From NCBI GenBank assembly GCA_020186115.1, contig WSYJ01000075.1, positions 1 through 64,000 on the forward strand: a stretch of DNA of 64,000 nucleotides. The letters are read 5' to 3'. The DNA comes from Histomonas meleagridis. Taxonomy: Eukaryota; Parabasalia; Tritrichomonadida; Dientamoebidae. The notes below the pieces were generated by a model that made no database searches, was not told where the DNA came from, and saw nothing but the letters and a program-made list of their open reading frames with translations. Of this stretch, positions 10,097 to 19,089 are shown in pieces. Positions within the stretch are counted from its first letter, which is position 1; every line of letters begins with the position of its first letter. The position numbers and the translations under genes are program-made.

Positions 10097-11248
10097 TTAT
10101 TTTGTAAATTTATGTTGACGCATGAATAGCGGCGGGTGATTCCATCTATTAAATTCTGGTACTTTACCAATTTTCTTTAACAGTTCAATTACCATTTGAT
10201 GTGTTTGCTCTCGATCCATATCTATTTCCTTTTTCCCTTCATAAAGCTGATAATTCGATCGATATTGTTTTGGTGTAATAATTGGCATTAGAACGTTTGA
10301 TCCACCAGTTAATGCAAGTTCCTTAGAACCTGGATTTAGTGCTTCCAATGCTGTTGTAGCTGCAATGTTAACATAAGGACATTGCAATCTTATTACGTTA
10401 TACATATTTAAAGTGACTTCGACTTTTCGTTGATCTATTTTCTTTCTTTCGGCTAAGTCAATTTTAAGAAGAGGCTTTCCCATAACAGTATCTTTATGAA
10501 TAACATATGGGCCAAGGCCTATCATATGAAATCCATTATCACGAAAGAAGGCAACGTCTTGTGCTAGATGATCGAACGTTTGTCGGGGTACCCCAACCAT
10601 AACCCCCGTACCGGTGACAAATCCAATTTCCTTCAAGTCTCTCAAGCATTCAAGCCTCCGTTCAAAAAGGTGATCTGGCGGATGCATAGATTGGTAGAGC
10701 TCTTTGTTGGATGATTCAATGCGGAGAAGATATCGCTTTGCTCCATGATCATACAATTTTTGATATTGTCTTCTTAATAATTCACCAATACTGAGAACTA
10801 CACACATACCAACATCAGGTTTGAATGTATACTTTTCGTTAATTTTGTCTAAAAGTTCACAGATCCAATTAATACGTGAATCAGACGTAACTTCACCAGA
10901 TTGAAGGACTAAATTTCGATAGCCCTTTTTGTACATGTAATCGCAACATTCTAGAATGGAGTCTTGTGAAATTAAAAATTTTTGGTCGTATGCTGTAACA
11001 CCACAATAATTACACCGTTTTTCACATGCATTAGAAAACTCAACAATCCCACGCATAAAAACTTTGTTTCCGAACATTTTTTGTGTTAGTTTACCGGCAG
11101 CTTCTTGAAGAGATTTTCTTTCTTCTAATGTATTTGCTTGAATTAAAGTAACTAATTGATCATGATCTAATTCAACTCCGTTTATTGCTGCTTTGAGTGT
11201 ATCTTTAAAATTTGGTAGTTTCCTTGTAACTGGGTTTAATGTGTACAT
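10097..11248 (-). CDS. hydE: HydE, radical SAM maturase of [FeFe]-hydrogenase
   Basis: A 383-residue radical SAM enzyme. The CxxxCxxC motif is Cys75-Cys79-Cys82 (NACEKRCNYCG), binding the 4Fe-4S cluster that cleaves S-adenosylmethionine. HydE-like blocks follow: VLQSGE, a YLLRIESS strand, MHPPDHLFERRLECL, GTGVMVGVPRQT and HMIGLGPYVIHKDT. In known systems HydE works with HydF and HydG to build the di-iron part of the H-cluster; in trichomonads this happens in hydrogenosomes. The first residues (MYTLNPVTRKLPNF) are basic with no acidic residue and could form a short targeting presequence, though not a textbook one. A stop lies just upstream in frame, so the ATG at 11248 is the start. Biotin synthase is the main alternative, but HydE fits better. 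Confidence 0.92.
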   Translation of the reverse strand: MYTLNPVTRKLPNFKDTLKAAINGVELDHDQLVTLIQANTLEERKSLQEAAGKLTQKMFGNKVFMRGIVEFSNACEKRCNYCGVTAYDQKFLISQDSILECCDYMYKKGYRNLVLQSGEVTSDSRINWICELLDKINEKYTFKPDVGMCVVLSIGELLRRQYQKLYDHGAKRYLLRIESSNKELYQSMHPPDHLFERRLECLRDLKEIGFVTGTGVMVGVPRQTFDHLAQDVAFFRDNGFHMIGLGPYVIHKDTVMGKPLLKIDLAERKKIDQRKVEVTLNMYNVIRLQCPYVNIAATTALEALNPGSKELALTGGSNVLMPIITPKQYRSNYQLYEGKKEIDMDREQTHQMVIELLKKIGKVPEFNRWNHPPLFMRQHKFTK

Positions 11249-11341
11249 TAATGCGGTTTATCATCCGCACAGGCAAATATAAACTTATCAAATATTATCG
11301 GGGCGCCCTTTTAAATTTGACCTACTTTGTTTAAATGCAAA
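11249..11341. promoter_or_regulatory. Shared divergent promoter of hydE and the TBC gene
   Basis: Only 93 bp separate two divergent start codons. The stretch contains GGGCGCCC, a perfect 8-bp palindrome near 11301-11308 that stands out in AT-rich DNA, and CCGCA/GCGG elements close to the hydE start. A function is inferred from position only. Confidence 0.45.
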
Positions 11342-12712
11342 ATGTCAATTCAAGACCCAAATGTTAATGTAGAATTTATAAATTATTCTAAGAAAAAAAT
11401 ATCTGGCCAACTTCGTGTTCAACATGCAAATGAAAATATTTCATTTTCTTTTTTCCCTGAAACTGAAAAAAATCAACGAAGAAATCCAACACAATTACCA
11501 GAAATGTATTTTAACCTCAGTGAATTTTCTTCGTTCGAACGTGATCCTGAGAAAGAAGAGTATATTTCATTTTTAAGTTCAAACCCTCAAATAAATTGTA
11601 CATTTTATTTTAAAGAAAAAAAGGATATATCCAAATTCATGGATTATTTGGGACAGAAAGCTCACGTTATTTGTTCCAAAGAAAATCCATATATATTTAT
11701 TCTTCAGCCTATTGAATATGGGAAAGGTGATTTCCAATCAACAATTTTACCACCAGTTACTGATTTTAACCCATCCAAAAGAGTTTCCCTTGAACGCCTT
11801 GAAAATTTATTTAAAGAAAAAATTGATATTTCCAATAAACTTAATGATTTAATAATTAATCCACAAATCTATAATCCTGAAATCAAAAACAATTCATTTG
11901 ACCTTGTTAATCAAGTTCTAAGCAGTGATATTCCCACAGGAGGAGTTCCATATTCCTCCATTAAAAATCAGTGGAAACTCATTATCATTCCAGATCAATT
12001 TGATCAATATCCAAATCTTGATTCACTTATCCGAAGTATCGAAGATGACATTATTAATCGAAGTGATAAACTTGGGATTAATACACTTTCTAATCCAAAC
12101 AAATTCCAAAAAATTACGTTTAATATTTTATTAACGTACTCCTTCTACAATTGGGACGGGGCCTATTACTTTAACGGTCAAGTCGAACTTTTATATCCAT
12201 TCTTAAGGGCTCATATTCTTCAATATGGGGAAGATTGTGATTCTGACAAATGTGAAGAAGATGTTTTTAATATTTTTGTAGATTTTTATGAAAAAGGCGA
12301 ATTCAATGCACTTAAGTTGTTTGGACATCAAAAATACATCAAGCCGATGCTAATCGACGCCGGCAAAAAGATCAACGAAAAGTTCCATGAAATATTGGAA
12401 TTATTGGCACAGAAGAATGTGAAAACATTAGATTTCTTAATTGATGATTGTAGTAAATGGTTTATTGATATATCACAATCAACAGAAGAAACATTAAAAC
12501 TTTGGATATCTATTTTAGATATAAAGGATAAAGTTTTATGCTTTAAAGCTTTAGTTATTTCACTTCTGATATTGACCGCACCTGAAATTAGTGAAACAAA
12601 TCCAATAAATTATGATGAATTCGCGGAAATGTTCGATAAAATTAAGAAAAAGGTCAATATAAGTGATCTCTTAGAGAGAGCTATACAAATTATGGCATTA
12701 ATAAATGAGTAA
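11342..12712 (+). CDS. Divergent TBC-domain (Rab-GAP-like) protein
   Basis: 456 residues from the ATG at 11342; the frame upstream offers only a TTG. An N-terminal ~150-residue region looks like a divergent PH-like or beta-rich module. The rest resembles a TBC domain: KNQWKLI, the IEDDIINR block, NILLTYSFYNWDGAYYFNGQVELLYPFL (equivalent to the YNxxxGYxQGMNDLL block), then the helices leading to LWISILD. TBC proteins normally accelerate GTP hydrolysis by Rab GTPases with an Arg finger (IxxDxxR) and a Gln finger (YQG). Here Arg is one residue out of register and YQG reads FNG, so catalysis is doubtful. The assignment rests on pattern similarity. Confidence 0.65.
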   Translation: MSIQDPNVNVEFINYSKKKISGQLRVQHANENISFSFFPETEKNQRRNPTQLPEMYFNLSEFSSFERDPEKEEYISFLSSNPQINCTFYFKEKKDISKFMDYLGQKAHVICSKENPYIFILQPIEYGKGDFQSTILPPVTDFNPSKRVSLERLENLFKEKIDISNKLNDLIINPQIYNPEIKNNSFDLVNQVLSSDIPTGGVPYSSIKNQWKLIIIPDQFDQYPNLDSLIRSIEDDIINRSDKLGINTLSNPNKFQKITFNILLTYSFYNWDGAYYFNGQVELLYPFLRAHILQYGEDCDSDKCEEDVFNIFVDFYEKGEFNALKLFGHQKYIKPMLIDAGKKINEKFHEILELLAQKNVKTLDFLIDDCSKWFIDISQSTEETLKLWISILDIKDKVLCFKALVISLLILTAPEISETNPINYDEFAEMFDKIKKKVNISDLLERAIQIMALINE

Positions 12713-12996
12713 AATATCAATAAATTTAATGAATTTTCGCATGAAGTACTTTCCACTTAGTGGGAGAAGAACAGTTCCGTTTTTATAGGGAAATTTAATA
12801 AGAAAAAAAGATTAATTATTCGATTTTCTTCAGGAATTAGGCCAACTTAGAGGAATGCGTCAATATGGAAATTTTGAAATGTTATTTCATGTGTATTTTG
12901 AGAACCCGTAAAAAATATTAATCCTGTTGTTTGAAATAAACGTTTTTGATGACTTTTTGATTTAATTACTTTGTCAAAATTACATCCTAAATTCTT
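12713..12996. other. Intergenic, no gene seen
   Basis: AT-rich spacer between the TBC gene and the chimeric surface-protein pseudogene. No intact leucine-rich-repeat part of the pseudogene is visible here. Confidence 0.5.
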
Positions 12997-13698
12997 AACT
13001 TTACTTGTATATATTCCACAGGTAATGAAGCACTTACTGTGAGTTCAAATGCCTACAATAGTGTGCCAGCAAAATATGTTATGACATCAGATTTATATCA
13101 ATAATCAACATTTGGAACGCTGAGTGTATTAAGAATTACACCAACCCCTGAATGTGATCAATATCTTTGGGCAACACATACATTTACTGGATCTAATACA
13201 TTCACGAAATCAAATATTTTTACTAAATCAAATACATTTACTAAATCAAATACATTTACAAACATATTTACTTAATTGATTACATTTTCTAAATCAAATA
13301 CATTTACAAACATATTTACTAAATCGAATACATTTTATGGAACATTTCTAAATAGTTAATTATTAACTTTTTCATTTGTATTAATTCAAACTATAACAAA
13401 TACGAATACATTTTATGAAACATTTCTAAATAATATTCTTATAATTATTTGTGTTGTTATTATTGTTATAATCATTGTTTGTTTGATTCTTATTATTGTT
13501 ATTTATCGACGAAAACATAAAAAAAATTCACCATCATTTGACGAAAGCGAAATGAACGAAGAAAATGACGAAAATTATAAAAATGAAGGAAATGTTATCG
13601 ATCACAAAATCATAAACTTTCACATGAATCATATTGAAGAAGATCCATTTGCGAATGATTGCCAAGATAATGAATTTGATAATCACATTCAAATATAA
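12997..13698 (+). pseudogene. Chimeric BspA-like / FTKSNT surface protein pseudogene
   Basis: One frame from 12997 to the TAA at 13696-13698 contains three TAA stops (in DLYQ*STFGTL, FT*LITF and FLNS*LLTF) but no frameshift. The 5' end matches the end of a BspA-like ectodomain: CIYSTGNEA...VPAKYVMT...TFGTLSV, as in the BspA gene at 53-54 kb. A degenerate FTKSNT stalk follows, then the membrane span (ILIIICVVIIV) and the full acidic tail of the four-copy family, ending EFDNHIQI. Relative to that family, about 270 bp before the membrane span are missing. It therefore joins a BspA head to the family's stalk, span and tail. Confidence 0.85.
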
Positions 13699-16428
13699 AT
13701 ATAGGGGGTGCAAAAAGTCCTTACCCCACCTCCTTTTCTCGACATCCTCTTGATCAAGAAAAATAATTGAATAAAAACTATAATGAATGAACTCGATGTG
13801 CGTTTATTATTTTTTAAAAATTTTGTTCACTTGTTGAAATATAAGTGATTGAATTTTTTCTCCCCACTCAAAATCATCACTTTTTTGATTTTCAAATGAA
13901 TGAAAGAGTTGGAACTCAAAAATTCCATCAAATATAATTTTCTACAAAGAATATGGTATCAATTAATTTAAAGAAAAACAAAAACTTTTTTTCTTGAATT
14001 TAGTCTTTCTTTTACAAGTTCTAAATAATATTCTAGAAATTTTTTTTAGATAACCTAATTTACAATGATTTTTGGTGTGGCAAAATGCTCAAATTTGATA
14101 AAATTAATAAAATCATGATAGTATTTAATGAATAGTCATCTTTATCCATAAAAGAGATTTAATCAGAAATAGAAGTATCATATAATATAAGAAAAATTTT
14201 TTTTTATAAATACTTTGTTGTAAAAAATATGGTCGAAGGTAGATCCCCATATAATATTGGTGAAAGATATATGGAAAAAAGTCGAATATTCCAAAATAAT
14301 TTTCGATGAATTTGTTAAAGTTATAAAAAACTTTTTTAATACAATTTTAATTAATGATTAGTAAAAAAATTTCTAGAGGTGAGTATAGAAAAATATAGAG
14401 AGAATTAGGTAATAAAGTATCAATGATGATATATAAGAAAATTCAATGTAAAAAATAATGTTTAATTATTTTATCAATTACACAGAAATGATATGGATAT
14501 ACGGAATATTCAGAATATTTTTGATGCATCATATTCGATTGATAGTATGATATTAGAATTTGTTTTTAACTGGTAGGACTTCCTTTGTATCGTGGAGGTT
14601 ATATAGTAAAAGTACTCTTTCGTTTACGGTTCGTTCATTTCCGTTACCGGTTATGAACAAATAAAAACGATCATAAACATAAACATATGTTAAATTAAAT
14701 TTGCAAACATTAAAATACCCTTGTCTCGCCCAAATTCGTAATTTTTTTGAGGAGTGGTGATTTCTGAGGGTTTAACGTACAAAATACAGAAATATTGAAT
14801 GCAATTGAATGGGGGATTTTATGACACTAAAAATTCGCGTTTTATGCAATATGTAATAAATATTTTTAATCAATTCTAAATATAAAAAATTATAATTTTG
14901 TACACACTTCATGATTGTATAAATATCTTTGAAAAATGACGATATTTAATTTTGCACATTTTCGATATTTCATACATTGAGATCATATAAAACCTTCATC
15001 CCCCCAACATTTTATTTTATTCTTCGAGCTGAACTCAAATGTATCATTAATTTGAAAACTTTTTTTTTGCATTCAAAAGTTTGATTTAAAATATTTTGAG
15101 GCAATGAAGACCTAAATCTAAATTTTAGTCTATAGGAATTATTTCGCAGATGCTGAAGAATATTATAATATGATCAAAATACTTAATTCTCTAGAATTGA
15201 TGGAGATCTATTCATTTGAAAATTGCTAAATTTTCAAATTTGTAAAAAATGACATAATTGCTATCGAAGTGTTCTGATTGCATAATTATGATTTTGATAA
15301 ACGGGATATATCAAATATTTGAAATTTTGATTAATTTTTATAATTTCATATGATAATTCGCAATTAAAAATTAGATTCTAAAAAAAATAATTTAAATTGA
15401 AAATTTACTCAATAGGAATTGTAAAGAATTGTCTGCAAAGATAAATGGCGTTATTTTTATAAAATTATATACAGTATTTATTGAGTTCTATTCAATGCAA
15501 AATCGGAGATTATATCATTTAATTTCCCTTCAGTTTTCAGTTCGTTCAATACATAAATCTTCATTTAATTAACCGTTATAAGCGATAGCCCTCGATCGTT
15601 ATTTATAAAAAATCATATTCAAAAAGTGAAACCGATACTGACGATTTTTTAGATTTAATAAACCGGCCGTGTGATACAAGAAATGAATGAATAATCTCAT
15701 AGAATATTTTGAATTAAAGTGAATATTTTACATACTTTATTTGCGGTTTTTTCCGACGGAATGAGATCTGACAAGTTTTTTTTTTTTTTTCAAAAAAGAT
15801 GTCAATGACTTTGGTGATAAAATGCATCCTTGATCTATTTTATTGAAATGTTATTCAAGGTTCCATCAAAAAATATAATTAGGCACTAAATTAGAGATTC
15901 TTTATATTCATTCCAATTTTCGAAGATATATTACTTACCTTTAATGCAAATACCACCAACGACTGAGAATAAAAAACAGAGTCTTGAATAATTCATATTT
16001 TATTGAATCGAAGAGATCATCAAAATCACATACCAACTCTATAAATTCTTCTTCCTCTTTCTTTTCTTCTTTTCTGTTGGAGATCAGCACACCCGTCAAC
16101 AACTCTGAGATTGGATGAATTCATGTAAATCAAAGGTGAGTGTGCAGGTGAAGAAAACATTGCAATGCTTAGGATTTCTTGCTGAGAGTTGGTCAAAAAA
16201 TAATAGAAATGGGTCAAAATTGAAAAGAATTTTGTGCGTGATGAGTGCAATTGATGATGAACAGGTAATTAGCAATAAATATGCATTTAGTTATGAGCAT
16301 TAAAATTAGCGATGAGCATGAGATTAGTGATGTTAGAGATGCTTCTTCGTTGGTAGAAATGGCGCTAAATTTAACAATAACTTTTTCAATGTATAAACTA
16401 TTCATTCCAAAATCGTATACTTTTATAG
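13699..16428. other. Gene-free AT-rich stretch of 2.7 kb
   Basis: No protein-coding gene is supported on either strand. Short open frames near 16026-16405 are unrecognisable. The stretch contains a promoter-like sequence at 15551-15586 that recurs at 39378-39411, a T/A-rich tract near 15777-15790, and several AACCGTT-type motifs (near 14660 and 15571). Confidence 0.6.
15551..15586 (+). promoter_or_regulatory. Orphan copy of the promoter-like sequence of surface-protein copy 4
   Basis: Thirty-five or so bases containing TTAATTAACCGTTATAAGCG match the sequence just upstream of surface-protein copy 4 (39378-39411). It lies 1.1 kb before copy 1 with no gene directly after it. AACCGTTA is a typical Myb recognition core. 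It may mark the promoter of a lost copy. Confidence 0.5.
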
Positions 16429-16612
16429 CCCTTATTTCGAAGGTTATTTGATGGTGAAGTCAACAAAATAGTTTTCTCGATATTCTGGAATTATATGCTC
16501 CATATCTCTGTTGAAACATCATGTAAATATAATTTATAGATATTATCTATTTATAGAGATATTCATACCTCAAACACTCTATTTTCAATACATATCTGGT
16601 CGGGCCCCTTCC

Positions 16613-16637
16613 TTAACGATCGATTCCTCTCAAAATG
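16613..16637 (+). promoter_or_regulatory. Conserved promoter box of surface-protein copy 1
   Basis: TTAACGATCGATT followed by TCAAAATG, about 47 nt before the ATG at 16679. The same box precedes all four copies. TAACGAT matches the Myb recognition core described for trichomonads, and TCA resembles the trichomonad initiator. Confidence 0.55.
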
Positions 16638-16678
16638 ATTTGACTATGTGCATCGTTTTACAGTTTAATGTGCTGCAA

Positions 16679-18529
16679 ATGAATATCGTATTAAGTATAT
16701 TGATTATTATATTTAGCAGTGATGCTTCATGTGTTGCAAATAATTCAGATTTACATCAATCAAATTTTAAAATTTCGAAAGATTTTTTTCGATTCTTCAA
16801 ACACAATAAAACACAAAATAATATATTCGAAGAAAAAAACAAAAAGCTGTATGATAATTATAACAAAAATTCCATTTCTAACATACAAACATCTAATTTA
16901 AATGAAAATTTTCGTTTAATTTTCAACAAAAATGATGATAAAATCGATGACACTGATGTGCAAATGAATAATAAGAACGAAAAACTTCTTGCGTCAGACG
17001 ATACAATTTGGTTTGAGCTTATTTCTTATGGAAGATTCCAAACCGGTGACAAATTTGGGTTTACAATTGTTGATGCACCCAGGAGTGACATGGAATTTAA
17101 GTACATAAATAAGCAATGCACTTGGAGTAATGATATGATACGAAGTGGTATTTATTTTGAAGATCGAGATGAAACAATAACCTTTACTGTATATTATCCA
17201 TATTTTTCAGATGTGAATTCACAAGGATATAAAATTATTAATACTAATGTAGTGCAAACATCATCAGCAAAGGAACAATTAAACATCCTTGCAGGAACAT
17301 CATATACTTATTACGGAATATCAAGCCCTCAAATTCAAGTGTATACTATAACGCCAATACTTGAAATTACAATTCAACTTGGTTCTGGATTCGATCCGAA
17401 TGAAATATCATCAACGAATTGGCGATTTTATATTAGTGGATTAAAGCACGAAGGCACATTTAATGTTAAGACACTTGCAGTCAGTGCTGATTCCAATGCA
17501 AGCATTATTAATGAATATGAAATTACGAATGGAGAATATACGAATGATGTTTCACGAGGCACAAGAGTTTATAATGTATATGTTCTTGCACAAAAATATG
17601 AAGAATTAACAATTAAAGCAACAATAAATGGAGAAACATTTTATAAACGATATGATTCTGCTGAAATTAAAACTCTATACATATATCATTATAATTTTAC
17701 ATTGAATAGACCAACAAATTCATTTACTAAATCGAATACATTTACTAAATCGAATACATTTACTAAATCAAACACATTTACTAAATCAAATACATTTACT
17801 AAATCGAATACATTTACTGAATCGAATACATTTACTGAATCGAATACATTTACTAAATCGAATACATTTACTGAATCGAATACATTTACTAAATCAAATA
17901 CATTTACTAAATCAAATACATTTACTAAATCGAATACATTTACTGAATCGAATACATTTACTAAATCAAACACATTTACTAAATCGAATACATTTTATGA
18001 AACATTTCTAAATAATAAATCTTTAACTTATTCATTTGTATTAATTCAAACTATAACAAATACGAAAACACTTCTTATTAATACATTTTTTTCGCAATCA
18101 TTATATTTAACATTTAGTAATTTAAATCGTTATTTCACGTATTCAGAATTCATATTTTATAAATATACAATTATTCAATATTTAATATCATATTCATTTT
18201 ATTCGAAATATTATTATATTATCAACGAAAACGAAGAAAATTTTCAAAATGATACTGAACATAATATTCTTATAATTATTTGTGTTGTTATTATTGTTTT
18301 AATCATTTTTTGTTTTATTCTTATTCTTTATATTTATCTACGAAAACATAAAAAAAATTCACCATCATTTGACGAAAACGAAATGAACGAAGAAAATGAC
18401 GAAAATTATCAAAATGAAGGAAATGTTATCGATCACAAAATCATAAACTTTCACATGAATCATATTGAAGAAGATCCATTTGCGAATGATTTCCAAGATA
18501 ATGAATTTGATAATCACATTCAAATATAA
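16679..18529 (+). CDS. Surface protein copy 1: unique ectodomain, FTKSNT stalk, TM, DPF tail
   Basis: 616 residues from the ATG at 16679. An upstream in-frame ATG at 16646 is TTG in copies 2 and 3, so MNIVLS is the better start; it gives a clean signal peptide (MNIVLSILIIIFSSDASC). Residues ~20-345 form a beta-rich ectodomain I do not recognise. Fifteen six-residue repeats FT(K/E)SNT (17723-17992) follow: a Ser/Thr-rich, probably glycosylated stalk. After a Tyr/Phe-rich stretch comes the membrane span (ILIIICVVIIVLIIFCFILILYIY), a basic stop-transfer and an acidic cytoplasmic tail with IEEDPFAND. The longest and only clearly intact forward copy besides copy 4. Role unknown; adhesion or host interaction is inference. 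Confidence 0.88.
   Translation: MNIVLSILIIIFSSDASCVANNSDLHQSNFKISKDFFRFFKHNKTQNNIFEEKNKKLYDNYNKNSISNIQTSNLNENFRLIFNKNDDKIDDTDVQMNNKNEKLLASDDTIWFELISYGRFQTGDKFGFTIVDAPRSDMEFKYINKQCTWSNDMIRSGIYFEDRDETITFTVYYPYFSDVNSQGYKIINTNVVQTSSAKEQLNILAGTSYTYYGISSPQIQVYTITPILEITIQLGSGFDPNEISSTNWRFYISGLKHEGTFNVKTLAVSADSNASIINEYEITNGEYTNDVSRGTRVYNVYVLAQKYEELTIKATINGETFYKRYDSAEIKTLYIYHYNFTLNRPTNSFTKSNTFTKSNTFTKSNTFTKSNTFTKSNTFTESNTFTESNTFTKSNTFTESNTFTKSNTFTKSNTFTKSNTFTESNTFTKSNTFTKSNTFYETFLNNKSLTYSFVLIQTITNTKTLLINTFFSQSLYLTFSNLNRYFTYSEFIFYKYTIIQYLISYSFYSKYYYIINENEENFQNDTEHNILIIICVVIIVLIIFCFILILYIYLRKHKKNSPSFDENEMNEENDENYQNEGNVIDHKIINFHMNHIEEDPFANDFQDNEFDNHIQI
17723..17992 (+). repeat. 18-bp stalk repeat, 15 units
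   Basis: Fifteen in-frame copies of TTTACTAAATCGAATACA encoding FTKSNT or FTESNT. Paralogues in this window carry 5, 5 and 7 units. Confidence 0.95.
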
Positions 18530-18680
18530 ATAATTTTTAATTATATCATTCATCAATGTTTATATAAATTTTGAATTTCTTCATTTGACATATTCTTTAC
18601 ATCGTCGAATTCATTATCATTTTTAATTAATTTTTACTAAATATAACAAATTCTTTTTAATTTACATTTAATGTTAACAT

Positions 18681-19089
18681 TGAAATATAAAAATATTTTT
18701 GCACATTCAAAAACGATAGATATTAATGCAGCATTTTTGAGGTGGTTACTAAAATTCTCAAAACTGTTTGAAGTGATCAAATTGGTAAAAAAAAATATTA
18801 TCTAAAAGCAATGTCTGCATCTAAATAAAGTGGGATATATCTAAAAAATCATTTTTTATCCAAAAATATTGTGAGCTCAACGAAAGTGACGTTCGGGGGC
18901 CCCACAACGATAACAACAGGAACCGTTTATCATTATATCTTTAAAAACGATTACTTTTCAGACTTTTTTGAGTTCAATTCCATTGTGTAATGTAATTACA
19001 TTCGCTATGATATGCCACTTTGCAAATAAGCTATTCAAAAGTTGGTTCTCAAAAACATATTTTTGGAATTTCATTTATTTCTTACAATT
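18681..19089. other. Intergenic, no gene seen
   Basis: AT-rich, with one GC-rich palindromic spot (GGGGGCCCC near 18895) followed by CAACGATAAC and AACCGTTTATC. These look like regulatory motifs, but both neighbouring genes end here, so their target is unclear. Confidence 0.5.

Larger units (their letters stand above)
16429..18680 (+). repeat. Segmental duplicate A (copy 1 block)
   Basis: This ~2.25-kb block is nearly identical to 26561-28632. Both start at CCCTTATTTCGAAGG, carry ~250 bp of upstream DNA, the whole surface-protein gene and ~150 bp after it, and end at ATGTTAACAT. The length difference is almost exactly ten 18-bp stalk repeats. Confidence 0.9.

Noticed and set aside
13699-16428. 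Possible genes in small ORFs near 16026-16405
   Set aside because: Short overlapping frames on both strands with no recognisable content and no clear start context.
17689-17973. Reverse-strand open frame of 94 codons (VNVFDL repeats)
   Set aside because: It is the antisense shadow of the 18-bp stalk repeat.
18365-18556. Reverse ORF recurring after each surface-protein copy (MMNDIIKNYLYLN...)
   Set aside because: Antisense of the conserved tail coding sequence plus flank; recurrence follows from the duplication.
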